Counted from the first letter of the stretch, positions 25,466 through 33,606 are shown. The stretch is DNA of 64,000 nucleotides from CAVUAT01 sp963739545 (GCA_963739545.1 CAVUAT010000011.1:806001-870000), one strand, 5' to 3'. Program-made: numbers and translations. The notes: a model not told the origin generated them from the letters alone.

Positions 25466-26091
25466 CGAATGTCCGTCGGCCAGGGAATCGGGGCGCTGAA
25501 CTGCTCGGCGCTGCGAACCAACTCGGCACCGTGATCGACGCCGACGATTCGCATCCCCTGAAGCTCGCGCTGCGGCGGGCCGACGGCTCGCATCGCGGCT
25601 GCGGCCCGCCAGCCGTTGATGCGTTGGCCGAGACCGTGGTATTCGAGGGCTGAACGGAGGAGCGCCTGACCGCGCCGCTGAAGCTCGGCAGACGCCGCCT
25701 CTCCTTCGGGCGCGACCGCCTCGACCAGGTCGCGGAAGTGCGCGGAGATGAAGGCTCCTAAGGATTCCTTGGCGACGCGCTCAATCTCACGGGCGTGCCG
25801 GTAGGCGGCCTGCGCCTCGCCGGGATCGGCCCCGTCGAGCTCCTTGACGAGCTTGCCGGCCTCGGACGTGGCCTTCAACGGCCTGCCCTGCGGAGTGAAC
25901 GGATTTGGATCGCGCCGGTACAGGGCGGCGACGGCCTGCTCCAACTCCGTGAACCGCGCTTCTGCGACGGCGCTCTCGGTGCCCCTGGCATCGGCCTCGG
26001 CCTCGGCGTCCTGCGCCGCCTTCTCGAGCTTGGTGACTTGGGCGAGTACGTCGGCCTTGGCCTTCGGCCTGGTCTTGGTAGCGGGGTTCAT
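25462..26091 (-). CDS. Hypothetical coiled-coil protein of the element
   Basis: 209 residues. The first 75 residues are charged and heptad-like (KADVLAQVTKLEKAAQDAEA), predicting a coiled coil. The centre is helical (YRHAREIERVAKESLGAFIS), and the C-terminus (MRIVGVDHGAELVRSAEQFS, then APIPWP) looks like a folded beta end. AGGAGGAAT precedes the ATG. Coupled to the next gene. The style resembles phage or plasmid hypothetical proteins. Confidence 0.65.
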   Translation of the reverse strand: MNPATKTRPKAKADVLAQVTKLEKAAQDAEAEADARGTESAVAEARFTELEQAVAALYRRDPNPFTPQGRPLKATSEAGKLVKELDGADPGEAQAAYRHAREIERVAKESLGAFISAHFRDLVEAVAPEGEAASAELQRRGQALLRSALEYHGLGQRINGWRAAAAMRAVGPPQRELQGMRIVGVDHGAELVRSAEQFSAPIPWPTDIR

Positions 26092-26112
26092 ATTCCTCCT
26101 TCGTCGATGGGT

Positions 26113-26346
26113 CTAGTCGGGCGATGCAGAAGTTCGCGCCGGCGAGGGCGCACGGAGTCCGGCCGGGCTCCGCGCAGCGTCCTCGCCGGTGCGTTCGGCG
26201 AACCGAGGCCGGGACGCGGGCACCTGGCCTCTGCGTCCTGGGCCCAGGAGGAGATTCCCCGACCCGCCTGCCCTCGCCGCCGGAAAGGTCAAACAGCGGC
26301 GAAGCTTGTGGAAGATGTCGGTGTCGATGTCAGCGAATCCGGTCAC
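26113..26346 (-). CDS. Small hypothetical protein coupled to RHH gene
   Basis: 77 residues beginning MTGFADIDTDIFHKLRRCLT. The start overlaps the ribbon-helix-helix stop by ATGA, the only real support. If the upstream gene is an antitoxin this would be the expected place for a partner, but the sequence does not resemble a known toxin and its second half is low complexity. Confidence 0.4.
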   Translation of the reverse strand: MTGFADIDTDIFHKLRRCLTFPAARAGGSGNLLLGPGRRGQVPASRPRFAERTGEDAARSPAGLRAPSPARTSASPD

Positions 26347-26528
26347 GACGACGCGGCCTCGCGGTCGCCCTGGTCGCGCTGCAGGAGGTGTTCGTCGAGG
26401 GCGCGTCGGATCGTGGACGAAACCGACTGATCTTCGCGCCGAGCTCGGGCTTGGATTTCAAGCGCGAGCGCGAGCGGGACGTAGGCGCTGACGATCCTGC
26501 GTTCGTTCGAAACTTCTCGGATTACCAC
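26343..26528 (-). CDS. Ribbon-helix-helix (CopG/Arc-like) protein
   Basis: 61 residues from GTG 26528, which has AAGGAGG seven bases upstream. RRIVSAYVPLALALEIQARA forms the strand and first helix, and REDQSVSSTIRRALDEHLLQ the second helix with the usual SxxIRxAL pattern. DNA-binding dimer, probably an autoregulator or antitoxin-like. Longer starts upstream would run through non-conserved sequence. Confidence 0.7.
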   Translation of the reverse strand: MVIREVSNERRIVSAYVPLALALEIQARARREDQSVSSTIRRALDEHLLQRDQGDREAASS

Positions 26529-26662
26529 GGAAGCGTCCTCCTTGGAGGCTTGGGTCCTGCCGCTTCGTGGTACGGCCGAGGTTCTGTTAGAGAAAATATA
26601 AGGCGCGCGTCGGCGGCACCTTCGGTGCGCGCGCGTGCATTCGCGAGTTGCTGAGGTCGGGC

Positions 26663-26887
26663 TTAGGTCGCGGGCGAGGACGCGGTGCTGGCAGCTTCCT
26701 GCGCCCACATGTACGTTCCTCGAAGGTGGACCGGAAGCAACCGCAGCCACTCAGCCCCGTCCTCGTGGGTGAGGAACTGACCGTCGCGCCGGAGGCCGCA
26801 GACGAAATGGCGCAGGAACCCTTCGCGGTCGCCCGCCTCGCTGGAATCGACCGAGCCGTCGCCGGAACGGTGACCAGGGAGCGACCT
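26663..26887 (-). pseudogene. Start-less coding-like ORF in the element
   Basis: 74 codons between in-frame stops, no ATG, GTG or TTG before the conserved-looking core. Core reads EGFLRHFVCGLRRDGQFLTH and EDGAEWLRLLPVHLRGTYMW, then AQEAAS, and uses high-GC third positions as real genes here do. Probably the 3' part of a truncated gene. It occupies most of the gap 26529-26987. Its MWAQEAAS part overlaps the dispersed 30-base repeat. Confidence 0.35.
26682..26711. repeat. 30-base dispersed repeat, copy 2
   Basis: Partner of 21601-21630, 28 of 30 positions identical, 5,081 bases apart. Confidence 0.6.
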
Positions 26888-26987
26888 CTAAAAACCGGCC
26901 CGGCCGGGTTCACGTTCGAATGCTCGAACGCCGCCTGTACGGCACTGTACGCCGGTGCGAGGGCTCAGTCGATGGTTGCGTCGCCCG

Positions 26988-27146
26988 CTAGACGTCGATG
27001 ATGGCGTAGGCCACTACGAGCCCCACAAGCATGATCACCATGAGTACGTGCAGGAACATGACCAGTCCACGGGTCTCTGGTGCTACTCCCGCACCTCCCG
27101 CACCTGTCGCTGCTACGCGCTCACGGTTCTCTGGTCCTGCTTCCAT
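26988..27146 (-). CDS. 52-residue single-span membrane protein
   Basis: ATG at 27146 encodes a polar Gly/Ala-rich N-terminus (MEAGPENRERVAATGAGGAG) followed by one clear membrane span, LVMFLHVLMVIMLVGLVVAY, and a short end AIIDV. It fits a small membrane protein; function unknown. GAGG lies immediately before the start. Confidence 0.55.
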   Translation of the reverse strand: MEAGPENRERVAATGAGGAGVAPETRGLVMFLHVLMVIMLVGLVVAYAIIDV

Positions 27147-27348
27147 CCTCGATCACCATCCTCGTGCTAGTTCGCGACTCCTGCGACCGGTTGGCCGGGC
27201 TGTCAAGGGTATGCCCCGCCACCTGGGTCGTCAACCACCCGGGAGTCTGTACCTGGTGCGCGCACAAGGTCGGCAGGGTTGTTGTTGCCCGTGGGAATAG
27301 GCCCTGTTTAGGCCCTCGGCTGTCTGACGGCCAACTGTCTCACCGCAG

Positions 27349-27372
27349 AAAGCCGCGCCGTAGCGGGGCTTT
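27349..27372 (-). terminator. tRNA-His terminator
   Basis: Minus strand AAAGCCCCGC-TACG-GCGCGGCTTT, a stem with one C-C mismatch directly after the tRNA 3' end. Confidence 0.6.
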
Positions 27373-27379
27373 CGCTGAG

Positions 27380-27453
27380 GGTGAGCGACGGGACTCGAAC
27401 CCGCGACCACCTGGACCACAACCAGGAGCTCTACCAACTGAGCTACGCCCACC
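27380..27453 (-). tRNA. tRNA-His (GTG)
   Basis: Full cloverleaf: acceptor GTGGGCG/CGCTCAC, D arm GCTC-AGTTGGTA-GAGC, anticodon stem CCTGG around TTGTGGT giving anticodon GTG, T arm GCGGG-TTCGAGT-CCCGT. G-1 (position 27453) and C73 are as expected for tRNA-His. CCA is not encoded. Its 3' half is duplicated at 21681-21743. Confidence 0.95.
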
Positions 27454-27498
27454 GCGAGTGCTCAGAATCTAGCGCCGCGACACCCCTTTGCGGAAACC

Positions 27499-27855
27499 TC
27501 AGCCGGGAGGCCGCTGATGCAGCCCGAAGCTGGAGCCCTGATCGTCTTCGCAGAGGGCAAAGCGTCCGAACTTCGCGACGTTCTCGTCCGAGTCGTCCAG
27601 GGACTTGGCGCTTCCGCCGAGCTCCTGGACCTTGGTCATTGCGGCGTCCAGGTCGGAGACCGCGAAGAAGGCGTACATCGCCGCGCCGGCATCGCCCGTG
27701 TGGACCCCGCCCGGCACGCCACCGGTCTCGACGACGAAGCCGTCGCCCGAGGGACCGGTCTCGAGGCGCCATCCGTCGAACAGACCGGAGTAGAAGGCGC
27801 GCGCCTTCTCGGCGTCGCCGGTGCCGATCTCGAAGAAGCTGATCTCGCCGCTCAT
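27499..27855 (-). CDS. VOC family (glyoxalase/bleomycin-resistance fold) protein
   Basis: 118 residues. Starts MSGEISFFEIGTGDAEKARA and continues FYSGLFDGW, a typical VOC opening. Central YAFFAVSDLDAAMTKVQELG is the second betaalphabeta repeat, and FALCEDDQGSSFGLHQ the end with the usual Asp/Gln metal or fold residues. Substrate unknown. It lies between the two tRNA genes, 30 bases downstream of tRNA-Arg. Confidence 0.88.
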   Translation of the reverse strand: MSGEISFFEIGTGDAEKARAFYSGLFDGWRLETGPSGDGFVVETGGVPGGVHTGDAGAAMYAFFAVSDLDAAMTKVQELGGSAKSLDDSDENVAKFGRFALCEDDQGSSFGLHQRPPG

Positions 27856-27885
27856 ATCGTCCTCCTGGCTCGCTTGGCGGGTGAG

Positions 27886-27959
27886 CGCCCCCGGCAAGAT
27901 TCGAACTTGCGACATCCGGCTTAGAAGGCCGGCGCTCTATCCAGCTGAGCTACGGGGGC
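27886..27959 (-). tRNA. tRNA-Arg (TCT)
   Basis: Acceptor GCCCCCG/CGGGGGC, D arm GCTC...GAGC, anticodon stem CCGGC with loop CTTCTAA (anticodon TCT), T arm GCAAG-TTCGAAT-CTTGC. G discriminator, CCA not encoded. It lies next to the formate dehydrogenase gene. Confidence 0.95.
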
Positions 27960-27992
27960 GGGCCGGCGCAGGGTACCTGCGCGCTCAGAGCG

Positions 27993-29192
27993 TCAGGAGC
28001 CGAATCTCTCGGCTTCCTCCGAGCCGCCGGTGGCGTCGCCCTCGCTGTAGGAGTGCGCGCCGGTTCCAGCGAGCTTCCCGCCCTGGACGATCAGGTACTC
28101 GTCGCGGATCGGCTTGCGCTCGAAGTGGCACTCGAGGATCTCACGGGTGCCTGCCGCATAGCGCGCCTGCGCCGAGAGGCTCGTGCCCGAGGTGTGGGGG
28201 GTCATGCCGTGGTGGGGCATTGCCCGCCACGGGTGGTCCTGCGGCGCCGGCTGAGGGAACCAGACATCGCCCGCGTAGCCGGCGAGCTGCCCGGACTCGA
28301 GCGCGCGCACGATCGCGTCGCGGTCGCAGATCTTGCCGCGTGCGGTGTTGACGATGTAGGAGCCGCGCTTCATCTTGGCGAGCATCTCGTCGTCGAAGAG
28401 GTGCTCGGTCTCGGGGTGGAGCGGGGCGTTGATCGTGACCACGTCGCAATGCGGGACCATCTCCTCGGCGCTCGCGTGGAAGGTCGCGCCGAGCTCCTCC
28501 TCGACCTCGGTCGGAAGGCGGTGGCGGTCGGTGTAGTGCAGGCCGACGTCGAAGGGCGCCAGGCGCTTCAGTACCGCGTGACCGATGCGCCCGGCGGCGA
28601 CGGTGCCGACCTGCATGCCCTCGAGGTCGTACTCGCGTGACGCGCAGTCGGCGATGTTCCAGCCGCCGTCGACCACGGTCTTGTAGGAGGGGATGTAGTT
28701 GCGCACCAGTCCCAGGATCATCATCACGACGTGCTCGGAGACGCTGATCGAGTTGCAGTAGGTCACCTCGGCGACCGTGATCCCGCTGTCGATCGCGGCC
28801 TGCAGATCGACGTGGTCGGATCCGATGCCGGCGGTGATCGCCATCCTCAGGTTCGGCGCGTTGGCGATCCGCTCTGCGGTCAGGTAGGCCGGCCAGAAGG
28901 GCTGGGAGATCACGACCTCGGCATCCGGCAGGTGCTTCTCGAACTCCGAGTCGGGGCCATCCTTGTCCGAGGTGACGACAAGCTCGTGGCCGGCGTCCTC
29001 GAGGAACTTGCGCAGCCCGAGCGCACCGGAGACACAGCCCAGCAGCTCGCCGGGGGTGAAGTCGATCGCGCCAGGGGTCGGCGTGGTCTGCCCGTCGGGA
29101 TAGCTCTCGAGCGCGGGGATCTCGTCGCGCGGGTAAGCGGGCGGGTAGCCGTCCACCGGGTCGTCGTAGAGAACGCAGAGGATCTTCGCCAT
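27993..29192 (-). CDS. fdh: NAD-dependent formate dehydrogenase
   Basis: 399 residues. Metal-free D-2-hydroxyacid dehydrogenase family, formate type: ISQPFWPAYLTAERI, ITAGIGSDHVDLQAAIDSGI, TYCNSISVSEHVVMMILGLV, VGTVAAGRIG (NAD loop), LNAPLHPETEH-like INAPLHPETEH, and the FDH-specific end WRAMPHHGMTPHTSGTSLSA with the catalytic His. The Arg, Asn and Gln-Pro residues of formate dehydrogenases are all in place. It oxidises formate to CO2 with NADH gain. Last gene of the set 1 operon, so it is the natural end of the C1 route with PurU. Confidence 0.95.
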   Translation of the reverse strand: MAKILCVLYDDPVDGYPPAYPRDEIPALESYPDGQTTPTPGAIDFTPGELLGCVSGALGLRKFLEDAGHELVVTSDKDGPDSEFEKHLPDAEVVISQPFWPAYLTAERIANAPNLRMAITAGIGSDHVDLQAAIDSGITVAEVTYCNSISVSEHVVMMILGLVRNYIPSYKTVVDGGWNIADCASREYDLEGMQVGTVAAGRIGHAVLKRLAPFDVGLHYTDRHRLPTEVEEELGATFHASAEEMVPHCDVVTINAPLHPETEHLFDDEMLAKMKRGSYIVNTARGKICDRDAIVRALESGQLAGYAGDVWFPQPAPQDHPWRAMPHHGMTPHTSGTSLSAQARYAAGTREILECHFERKPIRDEYLIVQGGKLAGTGAHSYSEGDATGGSEEAERFGS

Positions 29193-29231
29193 CGGTCTAG
29201 GCCTCCATCGTCTTGGGGATCAGCATGGGGT

Positions 29232-30608
29232 TCACGGATTCGAGTCCTGCCCGGGGACCCAGCTGGTCCCTGCCAGGGGGACCTTTGACATCGCCGAGGC
29301 CTCAAGCGTGAGCGCGACCATATCCTCGGGCTCGAGATTGTGCAGGTGGGACTTGCCGCAGGCGCGGGCGAGGGTCTGGGCCTCGAGCACCATCGCCCGG
29401 AGGTAGTTGGCGATCCGGCGGCCACCCAGCTCGGGGTCGAATCGGCTCGCCAGCTCTTCGTCCTGGGTCGAGATCCCGACCGGGTCGCGCCCTTCGTGCC
29501 AGTCGTCGTAGTACCCCGCCGAGGTGCCGATCCGCTCGTACTGCTCCTCGAACTCGGGGGCGTTGTCGCCCAGTGCGACCACCGCCGCGACACCGATCGA
29601 GACGGCGTCGGCGCCCAGGGCCATCGCCTTGGCTACGTCGGCGCCGGAGCGGATCCCGCCCGAGACGACCAACTGAACTTCGCGGTGCATGCCCAGCTCC
29701 TGGAGCGATGCCACGGCGAGTGGGATCGCGGCGAGGATCGGGATGCCGACGTGCTCGATGAACACGTCCTGGCTCGCCGCGGTCCCCCCCTCCATCCCGT
29801 CGAGCACGATCACGTCGGCACCCGCCTTGACCGCGAGCGCGACGTCGAAGTAAGTGCGTGTCGCGCCGACCTTGACGTAGATGGGCTTCTGCCAGTCGGT
29901 TATCTCGCGCAGCTCCTCGATCTTGATCTCCAGGTCGTCGGGGCCGGTCCAGTCGGGGTGCCGGCAGGCGCTGCGCTGGTCGATCCCCTTCGGCAGGTCC
30001 CGCATCTCGGCGACCCGGTCCGAGATCTTCTGGCCGAGCAACATGCCCCCGCCGCCGGGCTTCGCGCCCTGGCCGACCACGACCTCGACCGCGTCGGCCC
30101 GCCGCAGGTCATCGGGATTCATGCCGTAGCGCGAGGGCAGGATCTGGTACACGAGCTTGGAGGAGTGATCGCGCTCCTCGGGCAGCATCCCCCCGTCGCC
30201 GGTGGTGGTTGAGGTGCCGACGGCGCTTGCGCCTCGGCCAAGCGCCTCCTTGGCCGGCGCCGACAGCGCCCCGAAGCTCATGCCGGCGATCGTGATCGGG
30301 ATGTCCAGCTCAACCGGCCGCTTCGCGAAGCGCGTCCCGAGAGTGACGTCAGTGGCGCAGCGCTCGCGGTAGCCCTCGAGCGGGTAGCGCGAGACGCTGG
30401 CGCCGAGAAAGAGCAGGTCGTCGAAATGAGGCACGCGGCGCTTGGCGCCGAAGCCGCGGATGTCGTAGATCCCCTCGCGGGCCATGCGGTGGATCTCGTG
30501 GATCGTGTCGCGGTCGAACAGCGCCGATTCCCGCAACCCGGGGCGCCAGCGGCCCTCGAGGCCCGGCTTGAAGCCCTCCTGCTTGGCGAGCGCGTCGAAC
30601 TCGGCCAT
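29232..30608 (-). CDS. mgsC: N-methylglutamate synthase-like subunit C, FMN glutamate-synthase domain (set 1)
   Basis: 458 residues. Glutamate synthase FMN-binding barrel: ITIAGMSFGALSAPAKEALG, TTTGDGGMLPEERD, DQRSACRHPDW, KVGATRTYFDVALAVKAGAD, LDGMEGGTAASQ, VSGGIRSGADVAKAMALGAD. Such proteins with MgsA and MgsB make N-methylglutamate. Unlike set 2, the position of the Fe-S cysteines is empty: Y367, W370 and D375 replace C356, C359 and C364. ATGA overlap with mgsB; 39 bases from fdh. Confidence 0.85.
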   Translation of the reverse strand: MAEFDALAKQEGFKPGLEGRWRPGLRESALFDRDTIHEIHRMAREGIYDIRGFGAKRRVPHFDDLLFLGASVSRYPLEGYRERCATDVTLGTRFAKRPVELDIPITIAGMSFGALSAPAKEALGRGASAVGTSTTTGDGGMLPEERDHSSKLVYQILPSRYGMNPDDLRRADAVEVVVGQGAKPGGGGMLLGQKISDRVAEMRDLPKGIDQRSACRHPDWTGPDDLEIKIEELREITDWQKPIYVKVGATRTYFDVALAVKAGADVIVLDGMEGGTAASQDVFIEHVGIPILAAIPLAVASLQELGMHREVQLVVSGGIRSGADVAKAMALGADAVSIGVAAVVALGDNAPEFEEQYERIGTSAGYYDDWHEGRDPVGISTQDEELASRFDPELGGRRIANYLRAMVLEAQTLARACGKSHLHNLEPEDMVALTLEASAMSKVPLAGTSWVPGQDSNP

Positions 30609-31306
30609 CAGTAGGCCCCGGCGCTGTCGATATCGAAGTTGTAAAGCTTCCGTGCGGAGCCGTAGCGGCGGAACTCGGCCGGATCGGCATCCGCTCCTCC
30701 CCGTTCCAGCAGCCCAGCCAGCTCGGCCGTGTGCTCGTCGCGCATCTCCTTCTCGACGCAATCCGCGCCGAGGCTCCTCACCCCGCCGCGCACGTAGAGG
30801 TGCGCCTCGTAGATCGAGTCACCGAGGTCCTCGCCGGCGTCGCCGCAGACGACGAGGGAGCCCTTCTGCGCCATGAAGGCGCCGACGTGGCCTATCGATC
30901 CGTGAACGACGATGTCGACGCCCTTCATCGAGATCCCGCAGCGGGCCGAGGCGCTCCCCTCGATCACGAGGGTCCCGCCCCGCCCGGTCGCGCCGGCGGC
31001 TTGACTGGCGTCGCCCTCGATCACAACCGTGCCGGACATCATGTTCTCGGCCACCCCGACCCCGCAGTTGCCCTTGACCCGCACCGTCGAGAGCTTGTTC
31101 ATGCCGGCGCAGTAATAGCCGACGTGGCCCTCGATCTCGACCTCGATCGGAGCATCCAGGCCGACCGCGACGGCGTGGGCGCCGTCGGGGTTGGTGATCC
31201 GCCAGCGCCCGGGAGGGTCAGCGCCGGCGTCGTGAAGGCGCTGGTTCAGCTCCCTGACGGTTGTCTGGGCGAGGTCCACCGACTCGGCGGCGAGGGTCGC
31301 GCTCAC
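30608..31306 (-). CDS. mgsB: N-methylglutamate synthase-like subunit B, GXGXG domain (set 1)
   Basis: 232 residues from GTG 31306, whose GTGA overlaps the mgsA stop. The right-handed beta-helix of the glutamate synthase C-terminal (GXGXG) domain is visible in repeated turns: GHVGYYCAGMNK, GNCGVGVAENMMSGTVVIEG, GSASARCGISMKGVDIVVHG, GSIGHVGAFMAQKGSLVVCG. Structural/channel subunit linking amidotransferase and FMN sites. Ends with RKLYNFDIDSAGAY, the same KLYN motif as the set 2 copy. Confidence 0.85.
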   Translation of the reverse strand: MSATLAAESVDLAQTTVRELNQRLHDAGADPPGRWRITNPDGAHAVAVGLDAPIEVEIEGHVGYYCAGMNKLSTVRVKGNCGVGVAENMMSGTVVIEGDASQAAGATGRGGTLVIEGSASARCGISMKGVDIVVHGSIGHVGAFMAQKGSLVVCGDAGEDLGDSIYEAHLYVRGGVRSLGADCVEKEMRDEHTAELAGLLERGGADADPAEFRRYGSARKLYNFDIDSAGAY

Positions 31307-32211
31307 GAGACCCTTGCCCGCTGCCACGAGTAGACCTGAGCCGGTTCGGGCTCCCAGAGCCGCGCCCGGTCGGCCCCCGGCAGCTCCGCGATCGCCCTGT
31401 ACTCCGAGGCCATCGCCACCCAATCGTCGGTCTCGGCCATGACGGCCGGCTTGCACGCGATCGGGTCGCGCAGCACAGCGAAGCCGTCGGCGGTCCCGAC
31501 TGCGAAGGTGTAGAAGCCATCGAGGTCCTCAAGGCAGCCCTCGAGGGCCTGCTCGAGGCTGGCACCGCGGGCCAGGCGCCAGGTCAGATAGCCGGCGGCA
31601 ACCTCGGAGTCGTTGTCGGTCTGGAACTCGATCCCCTCGCGGCGCAGCTGTGCCCGCAGGCGGTTGTGGTTGGAGAGGGAGCCGTTGTGAACCAGGCAGA
31701 GGTCGAGGCCGGTCGAGAACGGGTGCGAGTGCTCGGTGGTGACCCTGCTCTCCGTCGCCATCCGCGTGTGGCCGAGCGCGTGCGTCGCCGAGATCCCGGC
31801 GAGGTCGAAGCGCTCGACGAACTCGCGCGGGTCACCCGCTTCCTTGTAGATCTCGATTCGCTCACCGACGCTCATCACCCTGATCTCGGGGTGATGGTGG
31901 GTCAGCCAGGCCCCGACCGTGGCCGCGTCTCCCTCGACCACGAACAGCGCGTGCGAGGCTCGCAGCTCGGGCTCGCCGAGCACCCCGAACTCCTCTCCCA
32001 GCTCCCCGGCGAGCGTCTCCCACGAATAGTCCTCGTCGGGCGAGTAGAGCGAGACCTTGCGGGCCCCGGCGGGCGCGGGATCGCGGTAAAAGGCGACCCC
32101 GGCGCTGTCGGGCCCACGCGTCGCGAGCTGGGAGAGCATGGCTCCCAGATGGGAGCCGAGGTCCTCCTCGATCCCGCTTGACTTACTGAATAGGCCGGCG
32201 ATGCCGCACAT
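31303..32211 (-). CDS. mgsA: N-methylglutamate synthase-like subunit A, class II amidotransferase (set 1)
   Basis: 302 residues. N-terminal nucleophile Cys right after Met (MCGIAGLFSKS). LATRGPDSAGVAFYR, LGHTRMATES, HPFSTGLDLCLVHNGSLSNH and DNDSEVAAGY complete the class II glutamine amidotransferase site. It would hydrolyse the gamma-amide (glutamine or gamma-glutamylmethylamide) and hand the amine to subunits B and C. Sixteen bases downstream of gmaS. Confidence 0.88.
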   Translation of the reverse strand: MCGIAGLFSKSSGIEEDLGSHLGAMLSQLATRGPDSAGVAFYRDPAPAGARKVSLYSPDEDYSWETLAGELGEEFGVLGEPELRASHALFVVEGDAATVGAWLTHHHPEIRVMSVGERIEIYKEAGDPREFVERFDLAGISATHALGHTRMATESRVTTEHSHPFSTGLDLCLVHNGSLSNHNRLRAQLRREGIEFQTDNDSEVAAGYLTWRLARGASLEQALEGCLEDLDGFYTFAVGTADGFAVLRDPIACKPAVMAETDDWVAMASEYRAIAELPGADRARLWEPEPAQVYSWQRARVS

Positions 32212-32226
32212 GGGTGAACCTCTCTC

Positions 32227-33597
32227 TCACGAGAGCTGGAGATACCGATCGATCTCCCACTTGGTGATCTGCTCGTGCGCCTGCTGCCATTCGCGCCGCT
32301 TGCAGCGGATGAAGTAGTCGACGTAGTCCTCGTCCCCGACCGAGCCGAAGGCCGTGCGCATCACTTCGCTTCCCTCGAGCTCCCGGGTCGCGTCCAGCAG
32401 GTTCGCGGGCAGCGTCTCGATGCCCATCTTCTTGCGGTCCTCGACGCTCGTCTCGTACATGCTGCCGCTGCTCGGCTCACCCGGATCGATCCCGTTCTCG
32501 ATCCCGTCCAAGCCCGCGGCCAGCACGGCGGTCGCCGCCAGGTATGGGTTGCAGGCCCCGTCGACGGTGCGGTCCTCGATTCGCCCGTGATCGGGGATGC
32601 GGAGCATCACGGTGCGGTTGTTCCAGCCATAGGTGACGTAAGCGGGCGCCCAGGTCGCGCCACTGGTCGGCGCCCCGATCACCAGGCGCTTGTAGGAGCC
32701 GACCGTCGGAGCGGTCAGCGCGATGTAGGCCTTGGCGTGCTTCTTGAGCCCGCCGATGAACTGATAGCCCTTCTCGCTGATGCCGAGGCCGCGAGGGTCC
32801 GCCTTCGGGTCCTCGAGGAGGACGTTGGTGTCGCCGTCCCAGAGGCTCATGTGCATGTGGCAACCGTTGCCGGTCAGGTGCGCGAAGGGCTTCGGCATGA
32901 AGGTCGCGATCAGCCCCCGCTCCTGCGCCATCGCCTCGACCATGTAGCGATAGAAGACCGCTCGATCGGAGCTCGTGAGGGGATCAGCGGGGCCCCAGTT
33001 CTGCTCGAACTGGCCGTTGGCGTCCTCATGATCGGTGGCGTAGAGCCCCCAGCCCAGCGAGTTGACGTTGTCGGCGACCTCGGAGACGAAATCGAAGCTC
33101 CTGGTCAACGCGCGAATGTCGTAACAGGGCTGCTCGAGGTCGTCGAGCTTGTCGGCCACCTCGATGCCGCCGTCCTCGGTCTTTCGCACGAGCAGGTACT
33201 CGAGCTCGTAGCCGATCTTGAACTGGTAGCCCATGTCCTCGCAGCGCTTCATCTGGTTTCGCAGGATCGTTCGCGGGCAATACGGCCACGGCTCACCCTC
33301 GACGACGACGTCCGAGGCGAACCAGCCCACGTGTGGCTTCCAGGGCAGCGGCGTGAACGACGCCGGGTCGGGCATCGCGATCATGTCCGGGTCGTTGGGC
33401 TGCTGGCCGATGTCGCCGGCGGCGAAGCCGGCGAATCCGGCGCCGTCGGTGAGAAGGTCGTCAAGCCTCTCGGCGGGGATCAGCTTGGCGCTCGGCCTCG
33501 CGTGCATGTCGACGAAGTTCGCGAACAGGAACTCGATCTCGTCGTCGGAGACCTGCTTGCGGACGTCGTCGGGCGTGGGTCGGGTGTCTGCGCTCAT
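32227..33597 (-). CDS. gmaS: Gamma-glutamylmethylamide synthetase (GS-like ligase, set 1)
   Basis: 456 residues. Glutamine synthetase fold: EYLLVRK (EPE-like metal site), DHEDANGQFEQNW, GNGCHMHMSLWD, GATWAPAYVTYGWNNRT, RIPDHGRIEDRTVDGACNPY. It resembles GmaS of methylotrophs as I recall them (DGAGFAGFA, MPKPFAHLTGNGC, GATWAP, NRT-R-P), which ligate methylamine to glutamate with ATP. First gene of the set 1 operon, with mgsA-B-C and fdh after it. Two TATGT/ACATA dyads lie upstream. A longer start at 33633 adds an unlikely N-terminus. Confidence 0.85.
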   Translation of the reverse strand: MSADTRPTPDDVRKQVSDDEIEFLFANFVDMHARPSAKLIPAERLDDLLTDGAGFAGFAAGDIGQQPNDPDMIAMPDPASFTPLPWKPHVGWFASDVVVEGEPWPYCPRTILRNQMKRCEDMGYQFKIGYELEYLLVRKTEDGGIEVADKLDDLEQPCYDIRALTRSFDFVSEVADNVNSLGWGLYATDHEDANGQFEQNWGPADPLTSSDRAVFYRYMVEAMAQERGLIATFMPKPFAHLTGNGCHMHMSLWDGDTNVLLEDPKADPRGLGISEKGYQFIGGLKKHAKAYIALTAPTVGSYKRLVIGAPTSGATWAPAYVTYGWNNRTVMLRIPDHGRIEDRTVDGACNPYLAATAVLAAGLDGIENGIDPGEPSSGSMYETSVEDRKKMGIETLPANLLDATRELEGSEVMRTAFGSVGDEDYVDYFIRCKRREWQQAHEQITKWEIDRYLQLS

Positions 33598-33606
33598 GGC
33601 TGGATG

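Larger units (their letters stand above)
21744..27423. mobile_element. Putative integrated element in tRNA-His, no integrase seen
   Basis: The intact tRNA-His at the right and its 3'-half duplicate downstream at the left are the usual product of site-specific insertion into a tRNA gene that regenerates the gene. The contents differ from the flanks: two secreted proteins, two unknown coupled genes, a ribbon-helix-helix protein, short ORFs and remnants, with looser spacing and somewhat lower GC. No recombinase is visible, so it is either decayed or mobilised in trans. Boundaries are inferred from the repeat. Confidence 0.5.

Noticed and set aside
26113..26528. Toxin-antitoxin pair (ribbon-helix-helix plus small downstream ORF)
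   Set aside because: The layout fits, but the downstream ORF shows no toxin motif (RelE, PIN or Doc-like) and is low complexity, so only the DNA-binding protein is called.
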